DNA of 64,000 nt. It comes from Deltaproteobacteria bacterium (GTDB lineage Bacteria; JAGRBM01; JAHCIT01). Location: NCBI GenBank assembly GCA_026129095.1, contig JAHCIT010000004.1, positions 248,001 to 312,000 of the forward strand. Direction: 5' to 3'. Position 1 is the stretch's first letter, and each line of letters starts with the position of its first letter. The translations under genes and the position numbers were made by a program. The notes beneath the pieces were generated by a model. That model searched no databases, had not been told where the DNA came from, and saw only the letters and a list, made by a program, of their open reading frames with translations. Positions 42,228 to 50,576 of the stretch are shown piece after piece.

Positions 42228-44702
42228 ATGGCCTTCTACGCTCTTGTCGTGGTCCAGGAGCCGCGCTGGAGCGCACTCACCTATGCGCTCCCGCCGGAAC
42301 TGACCCGCCAGCTGACTGCCGGGTGGCGGGTCCGGGTTCCGTGGGGACGGGCGGAAAAGCGAGGGATCATCGTCTCCCTTCACCGGGAGCCGCCCGCGAA
42401 TCTCGACCCCGGCTCCATCCGCATGGTGCTCGGAACCGACGGCGGCGCGCCGCTCATCGATCCTGCTTCCATTGAACTGGCCCGCTGGATCGCCCGCTAC
42501 TACCGGTGCTCCATTGGGCAGGCTGTCCGGCTTTTCATTCCACCCGAGGGCCGGGACCGTCAGGAGATGACGGTCCGGCTTAACCTCTGGGACACGCCTG
42601 TGATCGACCTCTCCGAACTCGATGGCCCGGCATCCCGCTTGTACGAATACCTGCTGGAACGCGAGGCCCGGACACCGGGCAGGCCGCTGAAACTCTCCGG
42701 GCGTGCGATTTCCGGGCTGTCGTCAGGCGAAATGAATACGGCCGTCCGCGATCTGGCGCAGATGGGAATCATCAGTGCCAGTGCCGGTCATTCCAGGGGG
42801 CGAATACGGGAACGGACCGTACCGGTTTATTCCCGTTCCGGCACCCCGGTCCCCAGCAACATCAAGCTTGCTCCCGTGGCGCTGAATATTCTCACCGCGC
42901 TGGAACATGCCCCCCGTCAACTGGCGCTGGCGGATCTGCCCGGCAGTCCCGCATCCCGGAAAAAAGCACTGGCGGAGCTGGAGAGGCTGGGCCTTGTGGT
43001 ACCGGGCCAGCAACTCCTGCCGCGGGTGCAACCGGGAACCAGTGCCGAGGCAGAAAAACCCCCAAAGCCAAGCCCCGAACAGGAACAAGCCATCGGCCTG
43101 ATCCAGAACGATATATCCAGAAACGGTTTCCAGGTAACCCTGCTCCGGGGCGTCACGGGCAGCGGAAAAACCGAGGTGTACCTCCGGGCCATCGAGACAG
43201 CCCTCTCGCTCGGCAGGGGAGCACTGGTGATCGTGCCGGAAATCGCCCTGACGCCTCAGACCGCTTCACGCTTTACCGCCCGGTTCCCCGGACAGGTGGC
43301 CGTACTCCACAGCGGACTCGGTGCCGGCGAGCGGCATGACGAATGGTGGCGTCTCCGCAGGGGCGAGGCCCGGGTCATTGTGGGAACCCGTTCTGCACTG
43401 TTCGCGCCGCTTCAGGATACCGGCCTCATCGTGGTGGACGAGGAGCACGACTCCTCGTTCAAGCAGGACACGGTTCCCCGGTATCACGCCCGCGATACGG
43501 CGGTGAAAAAGGCCCAGATCCTGAAAATCCCGGTCGTGCTCGGTTCAGCAACCCCTTCACTCGAAACCCTCGATAATGCCTGGCGTGGCCGTTACCGGAT
43601 CGTGGAACTGACCGGGAGAGTTGCCGCCCAGCAGATGCCCTCCATCCAGGTCGTTTCACTCCGGAAGGAAGACCGCACGGATTACGACCGCGATCGGCCA
43701 TGGTTCCTCTCCGGGCCGGCGGAAAAAGCCATCGAGCAAACGCTTGCAGCGGGCGAGCAGGCCATGATCTTCCTGAACCGGCGGGGTTATTCACCGGTGT
43801 TCCCATGCCTGTCCTGCGGACATGTGCCGGAATGTCCGCACTGCTCGATCCCGATGACCTACCATCATGGGGCCGGAACGCTCGCCTGCCACTACTGCGG
43901 GCACGAAACCTCACTACCCCGTACCTGTACTGCCTGTGGCGGCGCGGAGTTCGACGCCAAAGGGCTCGGTACCGAGCAGGTCGAGATGGCCCTCCAGAGC
44001 CGGTTTCCGGGAGCCCGGATTGCCCGGCTCGACCGCGATTCGATCCGGCGCAAGGGCACGCTCCATTCGATTCTCGACAGGTTTCGCAGCAGGGAGATCG
44101 ACCTGCTGGTTGGGACGCAGATACTCGCCAAGGGCCATGACTTTCCGGGTGTCACGCTGGTGGTTGTGGTCAGTGCCGACCAGGCACTGCGAATCCCCGA
44201 TTTCCGGGCCGAGGAAAAGGCCGCCCAGTTACTGGCACAGGTATCGGGCCGTGCCGGACGCGCTGACCGGCCCGGCCGGGTGATCGTTCAGACCCATGAA
44301 CCTGAACATCCGGTCATCCAGTGGCTCCAGAAACCCGGCGATGAACTCTGGAAACGGATCCGGGAGGAACGCGAACCGCTGCTCTATCCGCCTTCGGGAC
44401 GCCTTGCCACAGTGGAAATCTCCGCCCGCAACGAAACGGCGGCCGACCGGGTAGCCCGCTCCCTCGCCGGCCAGTGGGCAGTTCCAGCCGGAGTCGTGCG
44501 TCTGGGGCCGGCAACGCCACCTGTCGGCAAGCTGGCGGGCCGCTACCGTCGCCGGTTCCTTCTGAAAGGAAATTCATCAGGCGTGCTGAATAATGCACTG
44601 ACGGGACTGGAACAGTTGCTCGCCAGTATTCGGGAGCGCGACGCGTCATCCCTGGCCATGGCACGGATCACTGTGGATATCGACCCCCAATCCCTGCTGT
44701 AA
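42228..44702 (+). CDS. priA: Primosomal replication restart helicase PriA
   Basis: 824 residues. Superfamily 2 helicase that reloads the replisome at stalled forks. Walker A GVTGSGKT (308-315), DEEH (404-407), 'VIVGTRSALFAPL', 'GTQILAKGHDFPGVTLV' and 'QVSGRAGRAD'. Two zinc-binding Cys sets lie between about residues 527 and 573 (CLSCGHVPECPHC, CHYCG, CTACGG). N-terminal DNA-binding domain is present. Three bp after the small membrane protein. Confidence 0.96.
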   Translation: MAFYALVVVQEPRWSALTYALPPELTRQLTAGWRVRVPWGRAEKRGIIVSLHREPPANLDPGSIRMVLGTDGGAPLIDPASIELARWIARYYRCSIGQAVRLFIPPEGRDRQEMTVRLNLWDTPVIDLSELDGPASRLYEYLLEREARTPGRPLKLSGRAISGLSSGEMNTAVRDLAQMGIISASAGHSRGRIRERTVPVYSRSGTPVPSNIKLAPVALNILTALEHAPRQLALADLPGSPASRKKALAELERLGLVVPGQQLLPRVQPGTSAEAEKPPKPSPEQEQAIGLIQNDISRNGFQVTLLRGVTGSGKTEVYLRAIETALSLGRGALVIVPEIALTPQTASRFTARFPGQVAVLHSGLGAGERHDEWWRLRRGEARVIVGTRSALFAPLQDTGLIVVDEEHDSSFKQDTVPRYHARDTAVKKAQILKIPVVLGSATPSLETLDNAWRGRYRIVELTGRVAAQQMPSIQVVSLRKEDRTDYDRDRPWFLSGPAEKAIEQTLAAGEQAMIFLNRRGYSPVFPCLSCGHVPECPHCSIPMTYHHGAGTLACHYCGHETSLPRTCTACGGAEFDAKGLGTEQVEMALQSRFPGARIARLDRDSIRRKGTLHSILDRFRSREIDLLVGTQILAKGHDFPGVTLVVVVSADQALRIPDFRAEEKAAQLLAQVSGRAGRADRPGRVIVQTHEPEHPVIQWLQKPGDELWKRIREEREPLLYPPSGRLATVEISARNETAADRVARSLAGQWAVPAGVVRLGPATPPVGKLAGRYRRRFLLKGNSSGVLNNALTGLEQLLASIRERDASSLAMARITVDIDPQSLL

Positions 44703-44897
44703 ACCGCTGTAAACCACTCTAGATTGGAGGCACTGGCGTTGCGCCGGGAAGCTTCGGGCCGCTACACTTGTCACGGTGGGCCAATGGTTCACGCGGCTAC
44801 TGTATTCCCCTATATGCGGGCGGCCTTCCGCCGTGCAGCAGGGGCTGCTCTTTAGCCCTCTGTATCATGGGATAAGCCACTGGAAGGCATAACGGAT

Positions 44898-47774
44898 TTG
44901 TCAGTCCGCCTGAAATTTCTTCTTCGCTCGGCCGCACTCGCAACGATTGCCTTCATCGTCGTTGCCTCGGGCACACGGGCGGCGCCAACCGCGGCGCCGT
45001 CTTACGACCTCAGCAGGGCGGCAGTGGTCGAGACAGTACTCAAGTTCGTCGCCGAGGCCTACATTGATCCGGCCCGGTTCGATCCTGAGCGGGCATTCGA
45101 AAACACGATGAAGGATCTCGAGGCATTCATCCCCGAGTTCCGGTGCGATTTCATCAAGGGCTCACGCCGCTACCGTATGCAGATGAACACGCAGGCCAAG
45201 GAAGTCGAGCAGGTCCGGCTGCTCACGTTCGACGATTACCTCCGGAATGTCCGCGGCGTGCTCGCGTTTATCCAGCAGACCCTGAAAAGCGACATCCCGC
45301 TCGCCAAGATCGAGTATGAGGCGGTCAACGGGTTCCTGGGTATCCTGGATCCGCACTCGCGGCTCATGGATCCCGACGGCTACGAGGAGTTCGTCGTTGC
45401 CACACAGGGCGAGTTCGGCGGGCTCGGCATCCAGATCCAGATGCGGGACAACCAGCTGACGGTTATCTCGCCTCTTGATGACACTCCTGCCTCGAAGGCC
45501 GGTATCCGGCCGGGCGACCGGATCGTCAAGATAGAGGACGAGGCGACCGACAACATGACGCTGGACGAGGCGGTCAAGCGGCTGCGCGGTCCGGCCAACA
45601 CCCAGGTAAAACTCACCCTGCTTCGCGGCAAGCTGGACCCGTTCGACCTCACCCTGACCCGGGCCCGCATCAAGCTGAAGGCCATTGAATCAGCCCTGCT
45701 CGAAGACAATGTGGGCTATGTCCAGGTAAAGAGCTTTCAGGAAAATACCGCCGTCAACATGGAACAGGCTCTGGACAACCTCCAGCGGCAGTCCCCTGAC
45801 AAGGCGCCCCTCAAGGGCGTCGTGCTGGATCTCCGGAACAACCCCGGCGGCCTGCTTGATGAGGCCACGGCCCTGGCGAACCGGTTTCTGAAGCAGGGAG
45901 TCATCGTCACGACGGTTGACGGGCGCAACACGAAGTCCACACGCGCGAAGTCGGGGCTTGCCCGCAAATACGGCGAAATCCCGGTCGTGGTGCTGGTCAA
46001 TGAGGGGTCGGCCTCGGCCAGTGAAATCATCGCCGGCGCCATCAAGAACCAGAACCGGGGCATCATCCTCGGACAGCGGACCTTCGGCAAAGGATCAGTG
46101 CAGAATGTTTTCCCGCTGAGCGACCGCTCGGCACTGAAACTGACCGTGCAGCAGTACCTGACGCCCGGCGACATCTCGATCCAGAACGTCGGCGTCATGC
46201 CCACCATCCAGCTGAACCCCGTCGTCGTCACCGCCGAGGAGATCAGGCTCCGCGCCCACCAGCGCCCGTACCGCGAGGTTGATCTGGACAACCACCTGAT
46301 CGCCCACGGGTCCGATGAAAAGGCACAACAGCCGGTGGATCCTCCGCTGGCCGACCTGGATTTCCTGATGGAGCCGGAGCCAAAGGCGGGAGACACCCCG
46401 GTCGGCGAAGACGATCCGAGCAAGCCCTTCTCCAACGCCGAGCAGATGCGCGCCGCGCTCCCCAAGGACTTCTCCGTGCAGCTCGCACGGCAGATGATTT
46501 CCGAAGGCGGCGCCGCGCAGATGCCCCAGTTCCTGGAACAGGCTCGTCCGGTCCTCCGCCGCGTGGCCAAGCAGCAGTCGGCGCTGATTGACAAGGCGCT
46601 GGCCAAGGCCGGTATCGACTGGAGCCCCGGCCCCGCCCTTCGCGCCGGCATCAATCTCGAAGTTTCACTGACCGTGCAGGACGAACGCGGCAATCCCATC
46701 CGGGCGGCCGTGTCTGGCCGGAAGAACTACCTCAGTCTCAAGGTCGTGAACCGCTCCCAGGCGATGCTCTACCGGCTTCACGGCTACACGACGGCCAAGA
46801 ACGGTTTCCTCAACAACCAGGAGTTCCTTTTGGGCAGGGTGGCCCCTGGCGCGACGGTCGAAAAGAAGGTTCCCGTACAGCTCGGACACGGCCTGTCCGG
46901 ATGGACTGAATTCGTAAAGGTGACGTTTGAAGCCGGCGAGAAGGAAAAGATTTTCGAGACCAGCCTGCCGGTTTCCATCGACCGGGCACCAAGTCCCCGT
47001 TTTGACGTCACCTATACGCTCTCGGACAACACCAGCATCAGTCCGCTGGTGAAAGGGGACGGCGACGGGCTCATCGAGCCCGGCGAAACCATCGGCATCA
47101 GTTTCCGGGTCCGCAACAGCGGCAAAGGGGATTCCGAGCGGGCGTTCCTCCAGCTCCGCACCCGGAACGGCCAGCTGATCGAGATCGGCACCGCGGGATC
47201 GCGATACCAGATACAGGGGCTCAAGGCCGGGACCACCCAGAACATCCTCGTTCCGGTGCAGATCAGCAAGGATTTCATGGAACCCCGGCTGACCCTGCCC
47301 ATGCGGATAACGGACGCGAACTTCCCGTCCGAACTGAGCGCCGATATCGTGATCCCGGTTTCGATCGGTCCGGCCGCCCATGCGAGGGATCCGATCGTCA
47401 CCAACACGCCGGTCACACTGTCTGCGCCGGCCGTACAGATCGAGCAGGCCGTCTCCGCCGGAGCGACCGTCAACGAGCGCTCCTTCAAGCTGAGCGGCGA
47501 GGTTATCGATGACGGTCCTGTCCGCGACCTGTTCGTGATGGTGAACGGGCGCAAGAGCTTCTACTACTCGTTCGAGCAGGCAGCCGCGGCCAAGCTCGAC
47601 AAGTACCCTTTCAACGTCCGGTTGCCGATCCAGACCGGGCTGAACCGGGTGATACTGGTCGCACGGGATACGGCCAACCTGACCTCCGTGCAGAGTTTCA
47701 CCGTCTGGCAGACGGACGGGCCCCTGCCCGCTTCCACGGCCCAGCGGGATGCGCCGCCTCCTGCGACACCCTGA
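44898..47774 (+). CDS. S41 C-terminal processing peptidase, MXAN_5808-like
   Basis: 958 residues, about twice the length of a simple CtpA. N-terminal signal anchor (LLRSAALATIAFIVVASGT), PDZ domain (about 175-250, GGLGIQIQMRDNQL...), then S41 catalytic core: Ser in 'NEGSASASEIIAGA' (371-375) and Lys398 in 'TFGKGSVQ'. The C-terminal half is beta-rich, with a CARDB-like 'DGLIEPGETIGISFRVRNSG' and a last domain containing 'RDLFVMVNGRKSFYY'. This matches the MXAN_5808-type serine peptidases known from Myxococcota and relatives. Acts in the periplasm on protein C-termini. TTG start with GGAAGG 10 nt upstream. A rhomboid protease gene follows after 9 bp. Confidence 0.88.
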   Translation: MSVRLKFLLRSAALATIAFIVVASGTRAAPTAAPSYDLSRAAVVETVLKFVAEAYIDPARFDPERAFENTMKDLEAFIPEFRCDFIKGSRRYRMQMNTQAKEVEQVRLLTFDDYLRNVRGVLAFIQQTLKSDIPLAKIEYEAVNGFLGILDPHSRLMDPDGYEEFVVATQGEFGGLGIQIQMRDNQLTVISPLDDTPASKAGIRPGDRIVKIEDEATDNMTLDEAVKRLRGPANTQVKLTLLRGKLDPFDLTLTRARIKLKAIESALLEDNVGYVQVKSFQENTAVNMEQALDNLQRQSPDKAPLKGVVLDLRNNPGGLLDEATALANRFLKQGVIVTTVDGRNTKSTRAKSGLARKYGEIPVVVLVNEGSASASEIIAGAIKNQNRGIILGQRTFGKGSVQNVFPLSDRSALKLTVQQYLTPGDISIQNVGVMPTIQLNPVVVTAEEIRLRAHQRPYREVDLDNHLIAHGSDEKAQQPVDPPLADLDFLMEPEPKAGDTPVGEDDPSKPFSNAEQMRAALPKDFSVQLARQMISEGGAAQMPQFLEQARPVLRRVAKQQSALIDKALAKAGIDWSPGPALRAGINLEVSLTVQDERGNPIRAAVSGRKNYLSLKVVNRSQAMLYRLHGYTTAKNGFLNNQEFLLGRVAPGATVEKKVPVQLGHGLSGWTEFVKVTFEAGEKEKIFETSLPVSIDRAPSPRFDVTYTLSDNTSISPLVKGDGDGLIEPGETIGISFRVRNSGKGDSERAFLQLRTRNGQLIEIGTAGSRYQIQGLKAGTTQNILVPVQISKDFMEPRLTLPMRITDANFPSELSADIVIPVSIGPAAHARDPIVTNTPVTLSAPAVQIEQAVSAGATVNERSFKLSGEVIDDGPVRDLFVMVNGRKSFYYSFEQAAAAKLDKYPFNVRLPIQTGLNRVILVARDTANLTSVQSFTVWQTDGPLPASTAQRDAPPPATP

Positions 47775-47783
47775 CCGGACCGC

Positions 47784-48467
47784 ATGATTCCCTGGCGTGA
47801 CGAAAACCCCCGCCGCCGCTTTCCGGTGGTGTCTGTTCTGCTGATTGCGGGCAACACGCTGGTCTTCGTCTGGACGAGATTCCTGTCCGGCCAGTTCGAA
47901 ACCCTCATCAACCAGTGGGGTTTCATTTCATCCGAGTGGCGGGGACTGGACATCCTGGAGACAGCGGCCAGTCCATCCAGTGCCTCCACCCTGGCGACGC
48001 CACTGACGTCGCTTTTTCTCCATGCCGGAGTGCTGCATGCCCTGAGCAACCTGTGGTTCCTGAAGGTGTTCGGCGACAACGTGGAAGACGCCCAGGGGCG
48101 GCCCCGGTTTCTCGTGTTCTACATCCTGTGCGGCCTGTTCGCCGTCTTCGTCCACTACGCGGTGGATCCGGCTGCCTCGCTTCCGCTGGTAGGCGCAAGC
48201 GGAGCCGTGAGCGGCGTGCTGGCGGCCTATGTCTTCTACTACCCGACCGTCATGATCCAGTCGTTCGTGCCGGTCATCATCATTCTGGTGCCGGTCCGGA
48301 TTCCGGCCTTCATGTTCATCGGGATATGGGCGCTGATCCAGGTGGCCGGAAGCATGGTCTACACGGGAGGCCCCGGCATCGCCTACGGCGCCCATATCGG
48401 CGGGTTCCTGGCCGGGCTCGCACTCGCCCCGGTGTTCCGCCGCAAGCGGTCATCACGGCGCGGGTGA
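47784..48467 (+). CDS. Rhomboid-family intramembrane serine protease
   Basis: 227 residues, six transmembrane helices. Catalytic Ser139 in GASGAVSG and His204 in GAHIGGF; 'LHAGVLHALSNLWFLKVFG' is the conserved loop/helix 2 motif. Cleaves transmembrane helices of client proteins. Directly downstream of the S41 peptidase, so envelope proteolysis seems to be a joint theme. Its 3' end overlaps the convergent SUMF1-like gene by 15 bp. Confidence 0.92.
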   Translation: MIPWRDENPRRRFPVVSVLLIAGNTLVFVWTRFLSGQFETLINQWGFISSEWRGLDILETAASPSSASTLATPLTSLFLHAGVLHALSNLWFLKVFGDNVEDAQGRPRFLVFYILCGLFAVFVHYAVDPAASLPLVGASGAVSGVLAAYVFYYPTVMIQSFVPVIIILVPVRIPAFMFIGIWALIQVAGSMVYTGGPGIAYGAHIGGFLAGLALAPVFRRKRSSRRG

Positions 48468-49190
48468 GGCGGGAAGCGGCGGCGCATCCTTGCAGCAGCG
48501 GGTTCCCCGCATTTGCGGAAGCAGGCCGGGGCCGGCCGTGCGGCCGCGATTGCAGCTGATTCCCGAACCCGCGGCGGAACCGTAGCTCCCGCCCACGATC
48601 ACACCGCCCCGTCCATCCTCGACCCACTCGGCCAGATTTCCGATCGCGTCCGAGAGCCCGCGCCGCGTCACGCAGCCGTACATCTCGCCCGACTTCCGGA
48701 GCTGCATGGGCCGGTCCGGATCCGGAGAGGCGATATTGCAGGCCCGCTCCACCCGGTAGAGCGAATGATCGCCCGTCGGTCCGCCGCCCGAACATCCGTC
48801 CCGGAACTCTTCAAGCGTGCAAAGCCGTTTGCCCGCCGACAGGCACGCCGTCCTCGCACTATCGGCTGTCTCCAGAACCTTGGGCGGAGATTTCCGCCGG
48901 TTCGGATACTCGTACCGGTCCATGCACACATCCCCCACGCGAACCATTTCTTCCGGGCAACCCCTCCTCAGGTCCGCCTCCGGATCATACCGCTCGTCGA
49001 GCCGGAAGGCGTAGCGGCCCGGGAACAGCACCGGTCCCAGCCGGTTCAGGAGAAACACGCCGCCCCAGATCACCGCGTTTGCCACCATGATCCACGCGAA
49101 CCGCCGCCACATCTGGCGGCGGTCGTCATCGGGCTGGCGTTTTCCGGGTGCCGGGAATTCGGGCAGCGGCTGGCCGGGATTGTCTGTCAA
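48453..49190 (-). CDS. Membrane-anchored SUMF1/formylglycine-generating-enzyme-like protein
   Basis: 245 residues from TTG (GGAG 9 nt upstream). A single transmembrane helix (about residues 32-50) precedes a Cys-rich extracytoplasmic domain: 'VCMDRYEYPNRRKSPPKV', 'GKRLCTLEEFRDGC', 'DAIGNLAEWVEDG', 'VIVGGSYGS', 'GTRCC'. These are SUMF1/FGE-sulfatase fold motifs. The domain is shorter than true FGE, and no equivalent of the FGE catalytic Cys pair is obvious, so a binding or structural role is more likely than sulfatase activation. Confidence 0.82.
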   Translation of the reverse strand: MTDNPGQPLPEFPAPGKRQPDDDRRQMWRRFAWIMVANAVIWGGVFLLNRLGPVLFPGRYAFRLDERYDPEADLRRGCPEEMVRVGDVCMDRYEYPNRRKSPPKVLETADSARTACLSAGKRLCTLEEFRDGCSGGGPTGDHSLYRVERACNIASPDPDRPMQLRKSGEMYGCVTRRGLSDAIGNLAEWVEDGRGGVIVGGSYGSAAGSGISCNRGRTAGPGLLPQMRGTRCCKDAPPLPASPAP

Positions 49191-49226
49191 GCTGGAGACT
49201 CCAGTTCCGGAGGACAGGCGGGAACT

Positions 49227-49448
49227 TCAGTGAACGGTTGGCGAGCCATCCGTGCCGTCCCCGCCGTCACCCTCGCCGGCGAGACCCTCTTCCTCATCAT
49301 CCAGCACCGGGCCGCCCGGCACCCGGAACCCGCCGCTCATCCATGTGCCGAAATCGACCATCTGGCACCGCTTCGAGCAGAACGGGAAGTAGCGGCTTTC
49401 CTCCCGCACGAACTCCTGACGGCACTGGGGACAGCTCATTTTCGCCAT
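49227..49448 (-). CDS. yacG: DNA gyrase inhibitor YacG-like zinc protein
   Basis: 73 residues. Zinc motif CPQC...FCSKRCQMVDFGTW is the YacG signature (CxxC x~15 CxxxC). In E. coli YacG binds and inhibits DNA gyrase. The C-terminal 30 residues are acidic and Gly-rich. A long upstream frame (to 50345) runs antisense through the TetR gene, so the ATG at 49448, with GAGG 8 nt upstream, is used. Confidence 0.88.
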   Translation of the reverse strand: MAKMSCPQCRQEFVREESRYFPFCSKRCQMVDFGTWMSGGFRVPGGPVLDDEEEGLAGEGDGGDGTDGSPTVH

Positions 49449-49545
49449 GGGCGTATCCTCTGAAATCCGGAAGACCGGACACAAACAGTCTAGCTCACCC
49501 GGCGCACCACCGGCGAAGATTGCCGGACCGGATATTTCAGGGGCC

Positions 49546-49597
49546 TTGACAGCGGCACGGGGGGCCGATATCTGGATATTGACTGACGGGTCAATCA
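49546..49597 (+). promoter_or_regulatory. Promoter and palindromic operator of the TetR gene
   Basis: TTGACA at 49546-49551, a 17-nt spacer and TATCTG at 49569-49574 form a plausible sigma-70 promoter. Immediately downstream, 49578-49595 is ATTGAC-N6-GTCAAT, and an overlapping quasi-palindrome TGACTGACG/GGTCAATCA spans 49580-49597. Position over the likely start site fits autorepression by the TetR protein encoded next. Confidence 0.6.
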
Positions 49598-49628
49598 CCA
49601 ACCCGCCAGCAAAAGCATAGAGGTCCGC

Positions 49629-50285
49629 GTGCCGTCCAGAACCCCCCGCCTCCGAAAAGCCGCCACCCAGCCCGATGCCCAGAGCTCGCGGGCCGGTGCG
49701 CTCGAAAAGCGGAAGGCCATCCTCGACGCCGCCGTCAAGGTGTTCGCCAAGAAGGGCTACTACGGCTGCCGCGTGTCGGACATCGCCGAGGAGGCGGGCG
49801 TCGCCTACGGCCTTGTCTACCACTACTTCAAGAGCAAGGAGCAGGTGCTCAACTCCATCTTCCAGGAGCGGTGGAGCGTGTTTATCGCCCTCCTGAAACG
49901 GGTGGACGAGACGCCCGACCCGCTCGAAAAGAAGCTCCGCACCATCGTCAGCTACATGGTGGACGGCTACCGGCTGAACCCGGCCATGATGGAGGTGGTG
50001 ATCCTCGAGATCTCGCGCAGTTCCAAGTTCTTCAGCGCCGCCCACACGGAGATATTCACCGACGCCATGACGCTTCTCGACCGGATGCTCACACGCGGCG
50101 TGGAAAACCGAGAGGTCCGCGCCGGACTCGACACCCGCACGGCCGCCTATCTGTTTTTCGGCATGATCGAGACCGTGCTCACCGGTTTCGTGCTGGGAGC
50201 CCTCAAGACCGCCTCCACCGCCGACTTCGACCGGATCAAGACCGAGGTCGTCGAAACGTTCCTGAACGGCATCCGCGCCCGCTGA
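49629..50285 (+). CDS. TetR/AcrR-family transcriptional regulator
   Basis: 218 residues from GTG. HTH: 'ILDAAVKVFAKKGYYGCRVS', then 'DIAEEAGVAYGLVYHYFKSK' (about residues 28-72). The C-terminal ligand domain is helical, similar in layout to FadR-type TetR proteins that sense acyl-CoA (family-level inference only). Preceded by its own promoter/operator. No catabolic gene follows; the tRNA and a molybdoenzyme on the opposite strand are next. Confidence 0.9.
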   Translation: MPSRTPRLRKAATQPDAQSSRAGALEKRKAILDAAVKVFAKKGYYGCRVSDIAEEAGVAYGLVYHYFKSKEQVLNSIFQERWSVFIALLKRVDETPDPLEKKLRTIVSYMVDGYRLNPAMMEVVILEISRSSKFFSAAHTEIFTDAMTLLDRMLTRGVENREVRAGLDTRTAAYLFFGMIETVLTGFVLGALKTASTADFDRIKTEVVETFLNGIRAR

Positions 50286-50367
50286 GAGCGGGGATAGATT
50301 GTCATAATCAATCCTGTGTTGCTGCCACTGGGGTAGGGAAGTCACACAATTCCGGCCGCAGGGGTGA

Positions 50368-50443
50368 TGGTGCCGAGGGGCGGACTCGAACCGCCGACAC
50401 GTGGATTTTCAGTCCACTGCTCTACCAACTGAGCTACCACGGC
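50368..50443 (-). tRNA. tRNA-Phe(GAA)
   Basis: Complete cloverleaf on the minus strand, 76 nt including an encoded CCA. Anticodon loop CTGAAAA gives anticodon GAA. D-stem GCTC/GAGC, anticodon stem GTGGA/TCCAC, T-stem GGCGG/CCGCC with TTCGAGT loop. The acceptor stem GCCGTGG/CCTCGGC has one U-U mismatch at 5:68. Confidence 0.97.
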
Positions 50444-50576
50444 ATGATGCGGACGCGGGAAGGCCGCCGGGTGCGGCCGGAGCGGTGTCGCCGCTCCACG
50501 GGCTTTTAGGTAGCCACTTTTCCGGCCCAAGTAAATCCCCGAACGGGGCGGTTTTTCATCTTCCCAGGCTGCCGCT

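Noticed and set aside
44818-44860. Small hairpins (GGCGG/CCGCC and AGCAG/CTGCT with CTTT) between priA and the S41 peptidase
   Set aside because: Short stems and weak T-tract; not enough to call a terminator.
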